Assembly: GCA_022841205.1 (NCBI GenBank)
Contig: JALHCK010000002.1
Coordinates: 45,178 to 109,177, forward strand
From: Methanomicrobiales archaeon
GTDB taxonomy: Archaea; Halobacteriota; Methanomicrobia; Methanomicrobiales; Methanospirillaceae
Length of the DNA: 64,000 nucleotides
Direction of reading: 5' to 3'
Below, piece after piece: positions 51,549 through 60,301 of this stretch. The notes under the pieces are model-generated. The model had not been told where the DNA came from, searched no databases, and worked only from the letters and a program-made list of their open reading frames with translations. Position 1 is the stretch's first letter; each line of letters opens with the position of its first letter. The position numbers were made by a program, and so were the translations under genes.

Positions 51549-52150
51549 TCCTTGCGGGTGGGGGAGGAACACGTCTCGGTCTTGGGGAAAAACCACTGGT
51601 GACCATCCGCGGAAAGCCGATGATCGAATATGTCATCGATGCTTTCATGGAAAGCGGACACGATGTGGTGGTGGTACTCTCGAAAAAGACACCGTTCACA
51701 CAGAACTGGTGCAGGGCCAGAGAAATCCCATGCATTATCGCATCCGGTGCGGGATACGTTGAAGACATTACCGAAGCGGTGAATGTCCTTGGGATCACCG
51801 GCCCGTTTTTTACCTGTGTTGCTGATCTCCCCTGTCTGAGCCCAAATACAATCCGTGAGATTGAAGAGCGGTACATGGAGTCGGGGTGCGAGGCATGCTC
51901 GGTATGGATTCCCCTTGATTTTTCAGAGACTCTGGCATGTCGATCATCATATACCGCTATTATCAACGGAATTTCTGCATGTCCGGCCGGGATAAACATT
52001 CTCCGTGGCGATCTGATTTTCCGTCCCCAGGAAGAGCTGGCCCTCCTTATTCAGGACAGGAGACTGTCATTTAATATCAATACACGCGAAGAACTCGCCC
52101 TTATCCGCTCCCTGGTTCGGGTGCCGGGAAAACAACGATCCGGCCTGTGA
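51536..52150 (+). CDS. cobY: GTP:adenosylcobinamide-phosphate guanylyltransferase
   Basis: A 204-residue nucleotidyltransferase for activating cobinamide phosphate in corrinoid assembly. LALILAGGGGTRLGLGEKPLV is the nucleotide-binding signature (key residues LAGGGGTRLG), then GKPMIEYVIDAF, VADLPCLSP, and GINILRGDLIF. CobY is the archaeal replacement for bacterial CobU. GTG start inside the end of cobD. Methanogens need corrinoids for methyl transfer. Confidence 0.9.
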   Translation: MLALILAGGGGTRLGLGEKPLVTIRGKPMIEYVIDAFMESGHDVVVVLSKKTPFTQNWCRAREIPCIIASGAGYVEDITEAVNVLGITGPFFTCVADLPCLSPNTIREIEERYMESGCEACSVWIPLDFSETLACRSSYTAIINGISACPAGINILRGDLIFRPQEELALLIQDRRLSFNINTREELALIRSLVRVPGKQRSGL

Positions 52151-52220
52151 TAGCCTCAAAAGACCTGATTTTCTCTCTCTTTGGAGAATTATTTAAAGGA
52201 TAACCGCTTAGTTTATTTAT

Positions 52221-53471
52221 ATGCAGGTCTTTCGCGAAATCGAACTCGAAGGGCATATCATTGATTCTGGCATCATGACCCGGGTATTTGACCGGATCAT
52301 GGACAAGGGTGGCAACTTCGAGATCCTTGTCTTCGATGTCGGCAAGCGAAAGACCGACCCAAGCTATGCCCGGCTAAGAGTGAATGCCGACAGCGACCAG
52401 CAGCTATCAGCCATACTCTCCGAGATACACCGCTATGGAGTCCGGTTGCTCGAAGAGAAGGATGCTACTGTCATCTCTGCAGAAGGAGACCGCATCGTCC
52501 CAAAGGGGTTCTATTCGACTACCCATCATCCGACCTCGGTGCGATACAGTGGCAGGCTCCTGCCGGTGCATCATATAGAGATGGACTGCCTGATCGTCAT
52601 AGACCCGCTGGAGATGGTCGCACGGTGTACCCCGCTCTCGAAGCTTAAAAAAGGCGACCTGGTCGTAGTCGGTGAAGAAGGCGTCCAGGTAATCCCTCCG
52701 GAGCGGCCACGACAGGTTTCGAACTTCGAGTTCATGCATGGGACGGTCTCTCCCGAACGCCCGAGCGAGACCATTATCTCCAAGGTCGCCGCAGAGATGA
52801 TCGATCTCAAGCGAAAAGGCGGAAAAATTGCCCTTGTTGGCGGCCCGGCAATCATCCATACCGGTGCTGCCCGCTCGCTCGCCTCCATCATCAGGAACGG
52901 CTACATCGATGTTCTCTTTGCCGGCAATGCACTGGCGGTCCATGATATCGAGTATAACCTGTATGGCACGTCCCTTGGCATGGACATATGCACCGGCAGG
53001 CCGGTCACCGGTGGACACAAAAACCATCTCTATGCCATTTCAGAGGTCATGCGGGCCGGATCGATCAGGAAAGCGGTCGAGAACGGGGTGATCAACGGGG
53101 GTATTATGTATGAGTGTGTCAGGAAGGATATCCCTTATGTGCTGGCCGGGTCCATCCGTGATGACGGGCCGCTTCCCGATGTTATTGCCGATGCCATGGT
53201 CGCACAGGATCGGATACGGGACCATGTGGCAGACTGCAGCATGGTGCTCATGATCGCCACGCTCCTCCACTCGATCGCAGTAGGCAACTGCCTGCCTTCG
53301 TATGTCAAGACCATCTGTGTCGATATCAACCCATCATCCCTTACAAAGCTTATGGACCGGGGAACCATGCAGGCGATAGGGGTGGTGAGCGACGCCGGCA
53401 CTTTCCTTCCACTGCTCGAAAAACAAATCGACCTGCAGGATGCCCGGCACCGAAAAGCTGTTCTCCCCTAA
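52221..53471 (+). CDS. Archaeal ornithine cyclodeaminase, LOR/SDH family
   Basis: A 416-residue protein. The N-terminal half (IELEGHIIDSGIMTRVFDRI, GYGVRLLEEKDAT-like HRYGVRLLEEKDATVIS, GFYSTTHHPTSVRY) matches the TIGR00300 LOR/SDH family. The C-terminal half has a Rossmann-like IALVGGPAIIHTGAARSLAS and CVDINPSSLTKLMDRGTMQA. A methanococcal member (MMP1218) has been shown to convert ornithine to proline with NAD+, providing proline synthesis. The ATG is ~27 bp after a ttatttaaag TATA-like element, suggesting a leaderless mRNA. Confidence 0.88.
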   Translation: MQVFREIELEGHIIDSGIMTRVFDRIMDKGGNFEILVFDVGKRKTDPSYARLRVNADSDQQLSAILSEIHRYGVRLLEEKDATVISAEGDRIVPKGFYSTTHHPTSVRYSGRLLPVHHIEMDCLIVIDPLEMVARCTPLSKLKKGDLVVVGEEGVQVIPPERPRQVSNFEFMHGTVSPERPSETIISKVAAEMIDLKRKGGKIALVGGPAIIHTGAARSLASIIRNGYIDVLFAGNALAVHDIEYNLYGTSLGMDICTGRPVTGGHKNHLYAISEVMRAGSIRKAVENGVINGGIMYECVRKDIPYVLAGSIRDDGPLPDVIADAMVAQDRIRDHVADCSMVLMIATLLHSIAVGNCLPSYVKTICVDINPSSLTKLMDRGTMQAIGVVSDAGTFLPLLEKQIDLQDARHRKAVLP

Positions 53472-53557
53472 CTGGCAGCAGGTCGGGGATGGGTGCATTG
53501 TTACATCGAGGTGTGTCAATCCCCGGAACCTGATTTCTCGGATCTTACCGATCTGAT

Positions 53558-54529
53558 TCAGCCTGAAAGCGGCATGCAATAAGGCTGTTCTCCGGACAGG
53601 ATATACTCCCATTCAGCCCGGCAGCGACACCCCTTTTCGAAAACATCGATGAGAAGCCCTCTGTCGTTGGAGAGTGAGAAATCGCGGATGGCATCGACAA
53701 TGTCACGATCGCATGTCCCGCAGTTGTGTGGTCCGCGGGAACGGCCGCCCCCCACAGGATCGCAGGTCACGAAAACGGGTGCGGAGATCAGGAGGGAGAG
53801 CACGCTCCATAGATACGGCGGACGATACTCTCCCGATTTCCAGTAGGATTCAAGCTCGGTATGCCGCTGGACGGTGCAGGGGTTCAGGGAGATCATATCG
53901 GCAATGCCGGAAACGGTCCTGATCGATTGTTCCATATCGGTGAGTGCTTCATGCTCGGTGAGAAATAGAGGTTTATGGAGCAGGTATGCCTTCACCCCGG
54001 CACCTGAAGTATGAGTCTCCCTGGCCGCGGAAAGGAAATCCTGCCAGGAAAACCCCTTGTCAATACATTTTTCCCGGATAAAATCACTGGTCGTCTCAAG
54101 ACCCATTGCCACCGTGAGCGGAGTATCCCACTCTCCCGTGTCAATCATGGCCATGAATTCTCCGATCCTCCCTGACTCGACGAACTCCGGCCGGGTCTCG
54201 GCAACCACCAGCTTCCCCTTGAAAATCCGGGCAGTGGTATTTACCACTCCCTGAGGGACTTCGTCAGGATCGAAAAAACTCCCTGAAGTGTATATTTTCA
54301 CCATCCGGATCTTTTCCAGGTTATGATGCTCTAAAACCCAGTCCAGTTGAGAGATGATGAGCGATGCCAGTTTATCCGGGGTCTGTTCTTTGTATCTTTC
54401 AAAACGGTAGCTGCACATGCGGCAGCGGTTATGCCGGCATCCCCCGGTCTTCAGTATGATGGTGAGCGAAGGGAGCACTTCGTCCTTATAGTAGTCTCTC
54501 CCTTCCCAGCATGCAAGCGGTTTTTCCAT
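53558..54529 (-). CDS. Archaeosine synthase beta subunit, radical SAM protein RaSEA
   Basis: A 323-residue radical SAM protein. The cluster motif is CRHNRCRMC (C-x4-C-x2-C), unusual for radical SAM enzymes but typical of the TIGR01210 family. VKIYTSGSFFDPDEVP, VAETRPEFV and MGLETTSDFIREKCIDKGF fit the same family, and a Cys-rich stretch NCGTCDRDI is near the end. RaSEA acts with ArcS to split lysine-modified preQ0 and leave archaeosine in tRNA. ATG 54529 matches the family; ATG 54577 is possible. Encoded 24 kb from tgtA-arcS. Divergent from the surface protein. Confidence 0.88.
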   Translation of the reverse strand: MEKPLACWEGRDYYKDEVLPSLTIILKTGGCRHNRCRMCSYRFERYKEQTPDKLASLIISQLDWVLEHHNLEKIRMVKIYTSGSFFDPDEVPQGVVNTTARIFKGKLVVAETRPEFVESGRIGEFMAMIDTGEWDTPLTVAMGLETTSDFIREKCIDKGFSWQDFLSAARETHTSGAGVKAYLLHKPLFLTEHEALTDMEQSIRTVSGIADMISLNPCTVQRHTELESYWKSGEYRPPYLWSVLSLLISAPVFVTCDPVGGGRSRGPHNCGTCDRDIVDAIRDFSLSNDRGLLIDVFEKGCRCRAEWEYILSGEQPYCMPLSG

Positions 54530-54709
54530 GACTCCCGGGCTCTCCTTTTCATAGGTATTCCAGCTATTTAGCCCCATCCATGAAGCACCGACCACACCGT
54601 AAAAATGGCACAATCCGGCAAGGTATTAAAGTTCGATGCTGATTTTTTATTCAGCTTTTGCGTGTGCATGAGGCGCAGGATACCAGTATATGCATTCAGG
54701 GGACATGAA

Positions 54710-55831
54710 ATGAGCGACTGTTCAGGAAAACCACCTCATATCCGGGAACTCCTGGTGATGCTTATCTGCCTGGTTTTTGCCACCGGACTGGCACAGGCGT
54801 ACGAACTCACCATCGATGCCCCCACAACTCTGCAGAGGGGAATGCCGCTCATCGTTAATGGAACAAGTAACCTCCCACCCGGGACGAGCGTTGAGGTTAT
54901 CCTCTCGAAATCAGGATACACCCTCGAAGAGATTGCCAGGGAGATGGTTACCCTCCAGGCCAACCAGGAGTTCTCTTTGGTCTTCGACACCATCGATCTT
55001 TCGCGTGGAATCTACAAAGTTGAAATTCCTCCCATTTCCGGGTACCGGTATCTTGGCAACTCGGTCACCCTGCGGGTTATCGAAATTATCGATCGGAGCG
55101 ACGAACTCCGCTTTACCGCCTCTCTGCTTCAGGAAATGGATGGAACACTGGATGTTTCAGGATCGATATTCGGCCTGAAGAGTTCAGGTGTACAGGTCAA
55201 GGTCATCGGACCGGGGCAGGATATAGTCTTTGGACCGGACTATATCAGCACGAAGAACGATGGATCCTTCCAGGCAGACATCCCGATAACCGACATTGGG
55301 AGGTATAATGTGAGTTTCACCGATCCCAAAGGCTACATCGGTAGAGTATCGATAACCGTCATCGGGATCCCCGAAACAACGGTCGTTCCAACAACGGTGC
55401 CGACAACCCTCCCTGTAATGAGTGCTACCGGGCATGCCTCTCGCGATAAACCTGCGGTTTTCACAGTCCAGACCGGAAGCGAAAAGGTCCGCATCTCCAC
55501 ATCATCAGGTATCGACTGGGTGATGGAATATGCCGACAGTGCCGGAGCGGTCCAAAAAGTCAATGTCAGGGGTGAGAATGAAGGAGAAGAGATACTCATC
55601 GATGGCAGCGGAGACATTCTCGAAGTAACCGTGTATCCTTACAAATACTCGGCAAGCGGTGATGTTACCCTGTTTGTCCAGGGAGCATCCAGCGTTTCTG
55701 CTGCGGTTGACCAGCCATCCGGAACAACCGGAATTGGAAGCACCCTGGCCAAATCCGCGCCACTCCCTCTCTTTGCCGTCATTATCGCGTTTTTCACCGT
55801 CTCCTTCCTGCTGTTCCGCAGGCGACGGTGA
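54710..55831 (+). CDS. Membrane-anchored surface protein
   Basis: A 373-residue exported protein. Signal peptide ELLVMLICLVFATGLAQA (cleavage ~30), two or three beta-sandwich domains (TIDAPTTLQRGMPLIVNGTS; GTLDVSGSIFGLKSSGVQVK), a Pro/Thr linker (TTVVPTTVPTTLPV), a further domain, then a C-terminal transmembrane helix LPLFAVIIAFFTVSFLLF ending RRRR inside. This is the usual layout of methanogen cell-surface proteins; the function may be structural or adhesive. A TATA-like gtatatg lies ~22 bp before the ATG. Confidence 0.82.
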   Translation: MSDCSGKPPHIRELLVMLICLVFATGLAQAYELTIDAPTTLQRGMPLIVNGTSNLPPGTSVEVILSKSGYTLEEIAREMVTLQANQEFSLVFDTIDLSRGIYKVEIPPISGYRYLGNSVTLRVIEIIDRSDELRFTASLLQEMDGTLDVSGSIFGLKSSGVQVKVIGPGQDIVFGPDYISTKNDGSFQADIPITDIGRYNVSFTDPKGYIGRVSITVIGIPETTVVPTTVPTTLPVMSATGHASRDKPAVFTVQTGSEKVRISTSSGIDWVMEYADSAGAVQKVNVRGENEGEEILIDGSGDILEVTVYPYKYSASGDVTLFVQGASSVSAAVDQPSGTTGIGSTLAKSAPLPLFAVIIAFFTVSFLLFRRRR

Positions 55832-55871
55832 CTCATTTTTTATGGCAGGACAACCAACCAGTTAATCCAGG

Positions 55872-55956
55872 GCCGGGGTAGTCTAGACCGGTAAGGCGGT
55901 GGCCTTGAAAGCCACTGGTGCCCTGCACCTCAAGAGTTCAAATCTCTTCCCCGGCG
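55872..55956 (+). tRNA. tRNA-Ser(TGA)
   Basis: An 85-nt cloverleaf: acceptor GCCGGGG pairs with CCCCGGC, discriminator G. The anticodon stem GTGGC/GCCAC encloses CTTGAAA, giving anticodon TGA. A long variable arm (tggtgccctgcacctca) is class II as expected for serine, and the T-arm AAGAG-TTCAAAT-CTCTT is intact. No intron. CCA is not encoded. Confidence 0.95.
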
Positions 55957-56035
55957 TAATTACACACGCAAAAAGCAAAATACCATTCCCAGACCCCTAC
56001 TATCTTAAGGCTGCCTGCCAAATTTAGTGGTATTC

Positions 56036-56986
56036 ATGGGGTTGGATCTCAATACACCGAAACTCCCGAGTATCGGGAGGAAACGGTTGTTTTCCCTCGT
56101 TGTTTTTATCAGCCTGTTCAATGCATCGCTCGGCTTAGCCTATTTCGGAGCGCAAAGCACCGAAATCACCGTCCTCCACATTGAAGGAGCCCCGGATGAT
56201 ATTGTGTTTATTTCCGACCCCCACCTCAAGCAAGGAAACATAGATAGCACACGGCATATCGTTGACGAGATTAATGCCCTTGATCCATCCCTGGTTCTTA
56301 TCCTCGGTGACTTTGTCTATGGCGATGGAGAGGATCTGTACCTCCAGGATGTATGGAGCAGGATCGATGCTCCCGTCTATGCAATCCTCGGCAACCACGA
56401 TTATATGTCAGGAACTGATGCAGCGAGCTGGGTGCGGAAAAACAGTGCTGTATCGTCGTGCTGTTTCAACGTGGATGGCTATAATGTCAGCAGCCTTCGT
56501 GATGAGACAAACGATACTGGTTATGCTGAACGGCTTGTCGGGGTGCTTGAGAAAAATGGCGTGAAGGTAATGAGGAACGAGTACGTCGAACTCGAATTGA
56601 ATGGAAAACAACTGATGCTGGTAGGAGTGGATGACGGGTGGGCGGGTATGGCGAATCCTCCGGAGATCCCTTCTACAGATGACTACACCCTCTACATGAT
56701 TCATGAACCAGACTGCCGTGCAGACTGGGATGCAGATCTTACCATCGCTGGGCACACTCATGGCGGCCAGTTCCTTCCAAAAGGCACCAGGGTCCCTGGA
56801 AAGGAGATATCAGGCCTCTGCGAGAGGAATGGCTCGTTCTGTTACATCACAAGAGGGATTGGGACATCCAACTTCGCAGTCGAACTCCGGATCTTTGCAA
56901 CACCGGAGATCGTGGTTATCAATCCCAGTACACCGCCCGAAGAAATTTTTCCGGGAAAAAATATCGCTCATATTAACATCCAGTAA
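56036..56986 (+). CDS. Membrane-tethered metallophosphoesterase
   Basis: A 316-residue calcineurin-like phosphoesterase with an N-terminal membrane helix (RLFSLVVFISLFNASLGLAYF). The motifs follow in order: FISDPHL (residues ~60), LGDFVYGDG, LGNHDYM, HEPDC, and IAGHTHGGQ near 240. The class resembles YkuE/UDP-diacylglucosamine-type phosphodiesterases located at the membrane. An outside or inside orientation cannot be fixed by sequence. ATG 56036 is ~30 bp downstream of tatcttaa. Confidence 0.85.
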   Translation: MGLDLNTPKLPSIGRKRLFSLVVFISLFNASLGLAYFGAQSTEITVLHIEGAPDDIVFISDPHLKQGNIDSTRHIVDEINALDPSLVLILGDFVYGDGEDLYLQDVWSRIDAPVYAILGNHDYMSGTDAASWVRKNSAVSSCCFNVDGYNVSSLRDETNDTGYAERLVGVLEKNGVKVMRNEYVELELNGKQLMLVGVDDGWAGMANPPEIPSTDDYTLYMIHEPDCRADWDADLTIAGHTHGGQFLPKGTRVPGKEISGLCERNGSFCYITRGIGTSNFAVELRIFATPEIVVINPSTPPEEIFPGKNIAHINIQ

Positions 56987-57117
56987 GTCTCTGAATGTTC
57001 GCCTGCCGCTAAACGCTCTTATTTCTTTTATTCGTGTTTCACCGCCGCGGCTCTGATAACCGGGAAACAACGCACCAAAAAGGCAATGGATAAAGAGAAA
57101 AGGATAAAAACTATGCT

Positions 57118-58449
57118 ATGCCTAAGCATTGCAAGGTGCAGATTGTGGATGCGAGGGTCCTGATTATTGGGATTGTTCTTGCCGGTCTCCTTATCGCTGG
57201 ATGCACCCAGCATGAGTCTGGCGATGAATTGAAGATTGGTGTTGTTGCGTCGATGACCGGTCCGGCAAGTACCACGGGAAAAGACATGTGGCAGTCGGCA
57301 GTGATTGCAGCAGAAGAGATCAATGCAAAGGGAGGGGTTTATGTCAAAGATCTTGGTAAGAATATCCAGGTCAACCTTATCCTTGGAGATGATGAATCGA
57401 CCAGGGAGGGGGGCCTGAAAGCGGTCACCCGCCTTATCACCGAGAACAAGGTAGATGGCCTGGTGGGAGGGTTCTCCAGTGCGGTTGTATCTGCCCATGA
57501 ATCCGTTGTCTCGGAGCACCGGGCTCCCTATATCGTAACCGGGGCATCCAGCACAGTCATCACTCACAGGACGGATGTCGATACCAGCAGTGTCTTCCAC
57601 CATTGCACGACAACCGATGATTACGGGCGTCAGACCACATTGTTTGCCAGCAGGATCATACGGCCGGCAATTAATGAACGTTTTGGGTTTTCTGATGATC
57701 GCCCGCTCAGGCTTGCGTTGCTCGTTCAGGACAGCCCGTATGGAAAGGGTGTGGAAAGTGCGGTTCTGGCAACTGTGGCGAGCGAAAACCTCCCGGTGGT
57801 CATCGTTGCCAATGAGATCTTCAAGATGGGGGAGACTGATTACCATACCGTTCTTACATCGATAAAAGCAGCAGGACCGGATGTGGTATACCCTGCAGCA
57901 TTTTTAAACGAGCAGGTTCCAATGGTCATCCAGGCCCGGCGTGATGTGGGATTAAATGCCATCTTCCTTGCAGTGGAATGCAACGATGACCCTGACTATT
58001 ACAGTGGTATCGGACAATACGGTGAATACTCCATCATGGAATCCCGTTTCAGCCCTTATGTTATTCCACCCGGACCTCTTACTGAGGATATAGCGGCATT
58101 CAAGGAGAGTTACAATCGGCGGTGGGGTGGATTCCCTGGGATGATGGGAGCATCAACCTACGAGGGTGTCTACATCCTTGCAAAAGCCGTTGAGAACGCC
58201 GGAACCAGGGATAAAAAGGCGGTCATCGAATCTCTTGGGACTCTGAAGATGCCCCAGGTTATAGAATATATGGAAGATGGAGTAATTTCATTCACCCCTG
58301 ATTTCCGGGAGTCCAAATTCGAACTCTACTGGGAACAGCTGATATGGAACCAGACCGGACATGTAGTCCGCCCGGTTATCGTATGGCCGGCAATTGTTCA
58401 GCAACAGCCGTTTATTCTCCCTGCATGGTTTGAAGCAGGCAGTGCCTGA
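57118..58449 (+). CDS. Orphan branched-chain amino acid-type binding lipoprotein
   Basis: A 443-residue periplasmic-binding-type protein (LivJ family). Signal and lipobox IVLAGLLIAGC (Cys ~29), then LKIGVVASMTGPASTTGKD, AVIAAEEINAKGG, VDGLVGGFSSAVVSA, and a late MGASTYEGVYILAKAVENAG. It binds an amino acid or related solute outside the cell. No permease or ATPase genes are adjacent, so it may serve a distant transporter or act as a sensor. Preceded by ~130 bp without other genes. Confidence 0.87.
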   Translation: MPKHCKVQIVDARVLIIGIVLAGLLIAGCTQHESGDELKIGVVASMTGPASTTGKDMWQSAVIAAEEINAKGGVYVKDLGKNIQVNLILGDDESTREGGLKAVTRLITENKVDGLVGGFSSAVVSAHESVVSEHRAPYIVTGASSTVITHRTDVDTSSVFHHCTTTDDYGRQTTLFASRIIRPAINERFGFSDDRPLRLALLVQDSPYGKGVESAVLATVASENLPVVIVANEIFKMGETDYHTVLTSIKAAGPDVVYPAAFLNEQVPMVIQARRDVGLNAIFLAVECNDDPDYYSGIGQYGEYSIMESRFSPYVIPPGPLTEDIAAFKESYNRRWGGFPGMMGASTYEGVYILAKAVENAGTRDKKAVIESLGTLKMPQVIEYMEDGVISFTPDFRESKFELYWEQLIWNQTGHVVRPVIVWPAIVQQQPFILPAWFEAGSA

Positions 58450-58665
58450 AGATACCCGGCACGCATTTTTTTTTACTATGAAAGTGCACCTGTCATTTTC
58501 ATTTTGTATGCATGCGTCCTGAAAGGAAATCGTACGATTGTTTTTTATATCAGCCTCGCCGGCGCACTTCAAAGAAGCTCCCGGTCTTCTTTACCCCTCC
58601 GATTGTTCTTTATCAGTCCTTTTATCTCTTGGGAGAGCGATAGTACCAGGCAAGGAGAGTTCCCT

Positions 58666-58890
58666 ATGTGCATTGCGGTACCTGCCGAAGTGATTGAGAA
58701 AAAAGAGGGCAATATCGCCGTTGTTGATTATGGTGATCTCAAGCAGGAAGTCCGGGTTGACCTTGTTGATGTAGATATCGGGGAATTCGTTCTTGTTCAT
58801 GTCGGGTTCGCCATACAGAAACTTTCACGCGAAGAAGGTCTCGAAACGCGGGAGATATTCCGCCAGGTCTATGCGGCCATGGAGGAATAA
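58666..58890 (+). CDS. hypC: Hydrogenase maturation chaperone HypC
   Basis: A 74-residue protein beginning MCIAVPAEVIEKKEGN, with the essential N-terminal Cys2, followed by GDLKQEVRVDLVDVDIGEFV and HVGFAIQKLSREEGLE. HypC carries the Fe(CN)2CO moiety with HypD and binds hydrogenase large subunits. The ATG follows an aaggag element. It is alone here, without hypD or other hyp genes nearby. Confidence 0.93.
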   Translation: MCIAVPAEVIEKKEGNIAVVDYGDLKQEVRVDLVDVDIGEFVLVHVGFAIQKLSREEGLETREIFRQVYAAMEE

Positions 58891-59022
58891 TACCCCGGAT
58901 TTCCAGAAAGAATTTACCGCTATTGTAATTAATTCCACCAGGCTGGACGTCCCACGGCATTATCCAGGCAATATCCTTATTTAACCCAAAGGAGGATATA
59001 TTGGGATAATGGAGGAAAAGTA

Positions 59023-59202
59023 GTGGATAAAACAGGCCTTGCAAGTCTTGTCGGGGGGATTCTGCTCCTTTGCCTTGGCGGCTATGGGATATGGGTCTTC
59101 CTCCCTGACGTTATCGGGGTAGTGAAGGGATCGATCGGGATCATTGCCGTGATCATTGGCATCTTCCTCATCATCTTTGGAGCTATTTTAATCAAGGATT
59201 AA
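59023..59202 (+). CDS. Small two-helix membrane protein
   Basis: A 59-residue protein with two hydrophobic helices: LASLVGGILLLCLGGYGIWV and IIAVIIGIFLIIFGAILI, joined by a short FLPDVIGVVKGS loop and ended by KD. Start is GTG, with a strong ggagg 7 bp upstream. Function unknown; Gly-rich helices suggest packing with itself or a partner. It is too short for standard gene callers at a 60-residue cut. Confidence 0.72.
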   Translation: MDKTGLASLVGGILLLCLGGYGIWVFLPDVIGVVKGSIGIIAVIIGIFLIIFGAILIKD

Positions 59203-59331
59203 CCGATCCCAAATTTTCCCCGGGAAAAAGGGAACAGCATTTCGACCAGATTCCTGAAAGTTCATGTTTAAGAATAAAGAGCATATAATTTACATGAACA
59301 TCACTACCCTTTTCCTTTTTGGAGGGTGCGT

Positions 59332-60150
59332 ATGAATAGAGAACACGTCCTTGTATTCGTCCTGGTATTGTCGCTTTGTGCCAATGTCTACTTCATATTT
59401 GCCGATCATACGTCTTTTTCGCCCGATACAGACGGGCTCATCCCAACAGGGATAAATAATTACGACCCGGGCAATTCCACCGGTATAAATGGAATCGGTA
59501 ATTCAACCAATGACAATAAACGTGGGGTTGATGGAGAATCCGGAGAAGATGGCGAATATCCGGATGAGATTCTTTCCGAATCAGCCACCCCCACACCCCG
59601 GGAGACAATCAACGCGACGCCCACTCCCGATGGGTGGGCGAACTACTCGAACAAGAAATATGCGTTTTCTATCAGGTATCCGGTAACCTGGGAGCTGAAT
59701 GATGGGTCTACCGGTTCTCCCGGGAGATTGCTCGTCCTGACCGCACCCCCTGAAGCGGAATGCGGCCCGGGGAGTGCCCAATGCTTCAGGTATTTAGCAA
59801 CGATGACCATCGAGATCGATCAGGATCCCCATACCCTGTCCCTTGAGGAATACTTCAACGGCGCCGTATCCTCCCTCCAGAAGGACTATGCTATTACTTC
59901 AACCTCCAAAAGCGCATCCTGTATTCTATCAGGCAACCGGGCATACCAGATTGAGTTTTATACCAGGGATGAGCGGGGAAATCCGGACAGGAGCTACATG
60001 CAATACTATACTCTCATCGATAAAAAGGGCTACATTATCAGTTATACCGGGCCGTATTCTACCTGGGAGAATGTGTTTTCTCACAACAAGGGTGATGCCC
60101 AGCGGATCATCGATTCATTTGAGGTCGAGCGGATTTACGAGGTCATCTGA
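59332..60150 (+). CDS. Exported protein with PsbP-like domain
   Basis: A 272-residue protein. N-terminal membrane/signal segment HVLVFVLVLSLCANVYFIFA, then a ~90-residue low-complexity linker rich in Asn, Gly, Asp and Pro/Thr. From ~105 it has a PsbP/DUF1795-like domain (YSNKKYAFSIRYPVTWELND ... SLEEYFNGAVSSLQKDYAI ... SGNRAYQIEFYTRDERG). Such domains are common in methanogen exported proteins; their role is unknown. The start ATG 59332 has ggagg at proper spacing. Confidence 0.8.
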   Translation: MNREHVLVFVLVLSLCANVYFIFADHTSFSPDTDGLIPTGINNYDPGNSTGINGIGNSTNDNKRGVDGESGEDGEYPDEILSESATPTPRETINATPTPDGWANYSNKKYAFSIRYPVTWELNDGSTGSPGRLLVLTAPPEAECGPGSAQCFRYLATMTIEIDQDPHTLSLEEYFNGAVSSLQKDYAITSTSKSASCILSGNRAYQIEFYTRDERGNPDRSYMQYYTLIDKKGYIISYTGPYSTWENVFSHNKGDAQRIIDSFEVERIYEVI

Positions 60151-60301
60151 AGAGCGATTTTCCAAGGATACAGCTGCGGTACTATGGGAACAGCATTCCG
60201 GTTCATCTCATTGGCAGGAAAGGCAGGCCATTAAGCCAGAATAACCAACCGGGGTCCTGTTACGTGGACGGATCAAAAAAACAGTTGAAGCAGAAGGCCT
60301 G

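Noticed and set aside
5732..58508. Similar ttcattttgtat strings near 5732 and 58497
   Set aside because: Short AT-rich match in two intergenic regions with no shared structure; consistent with chance.
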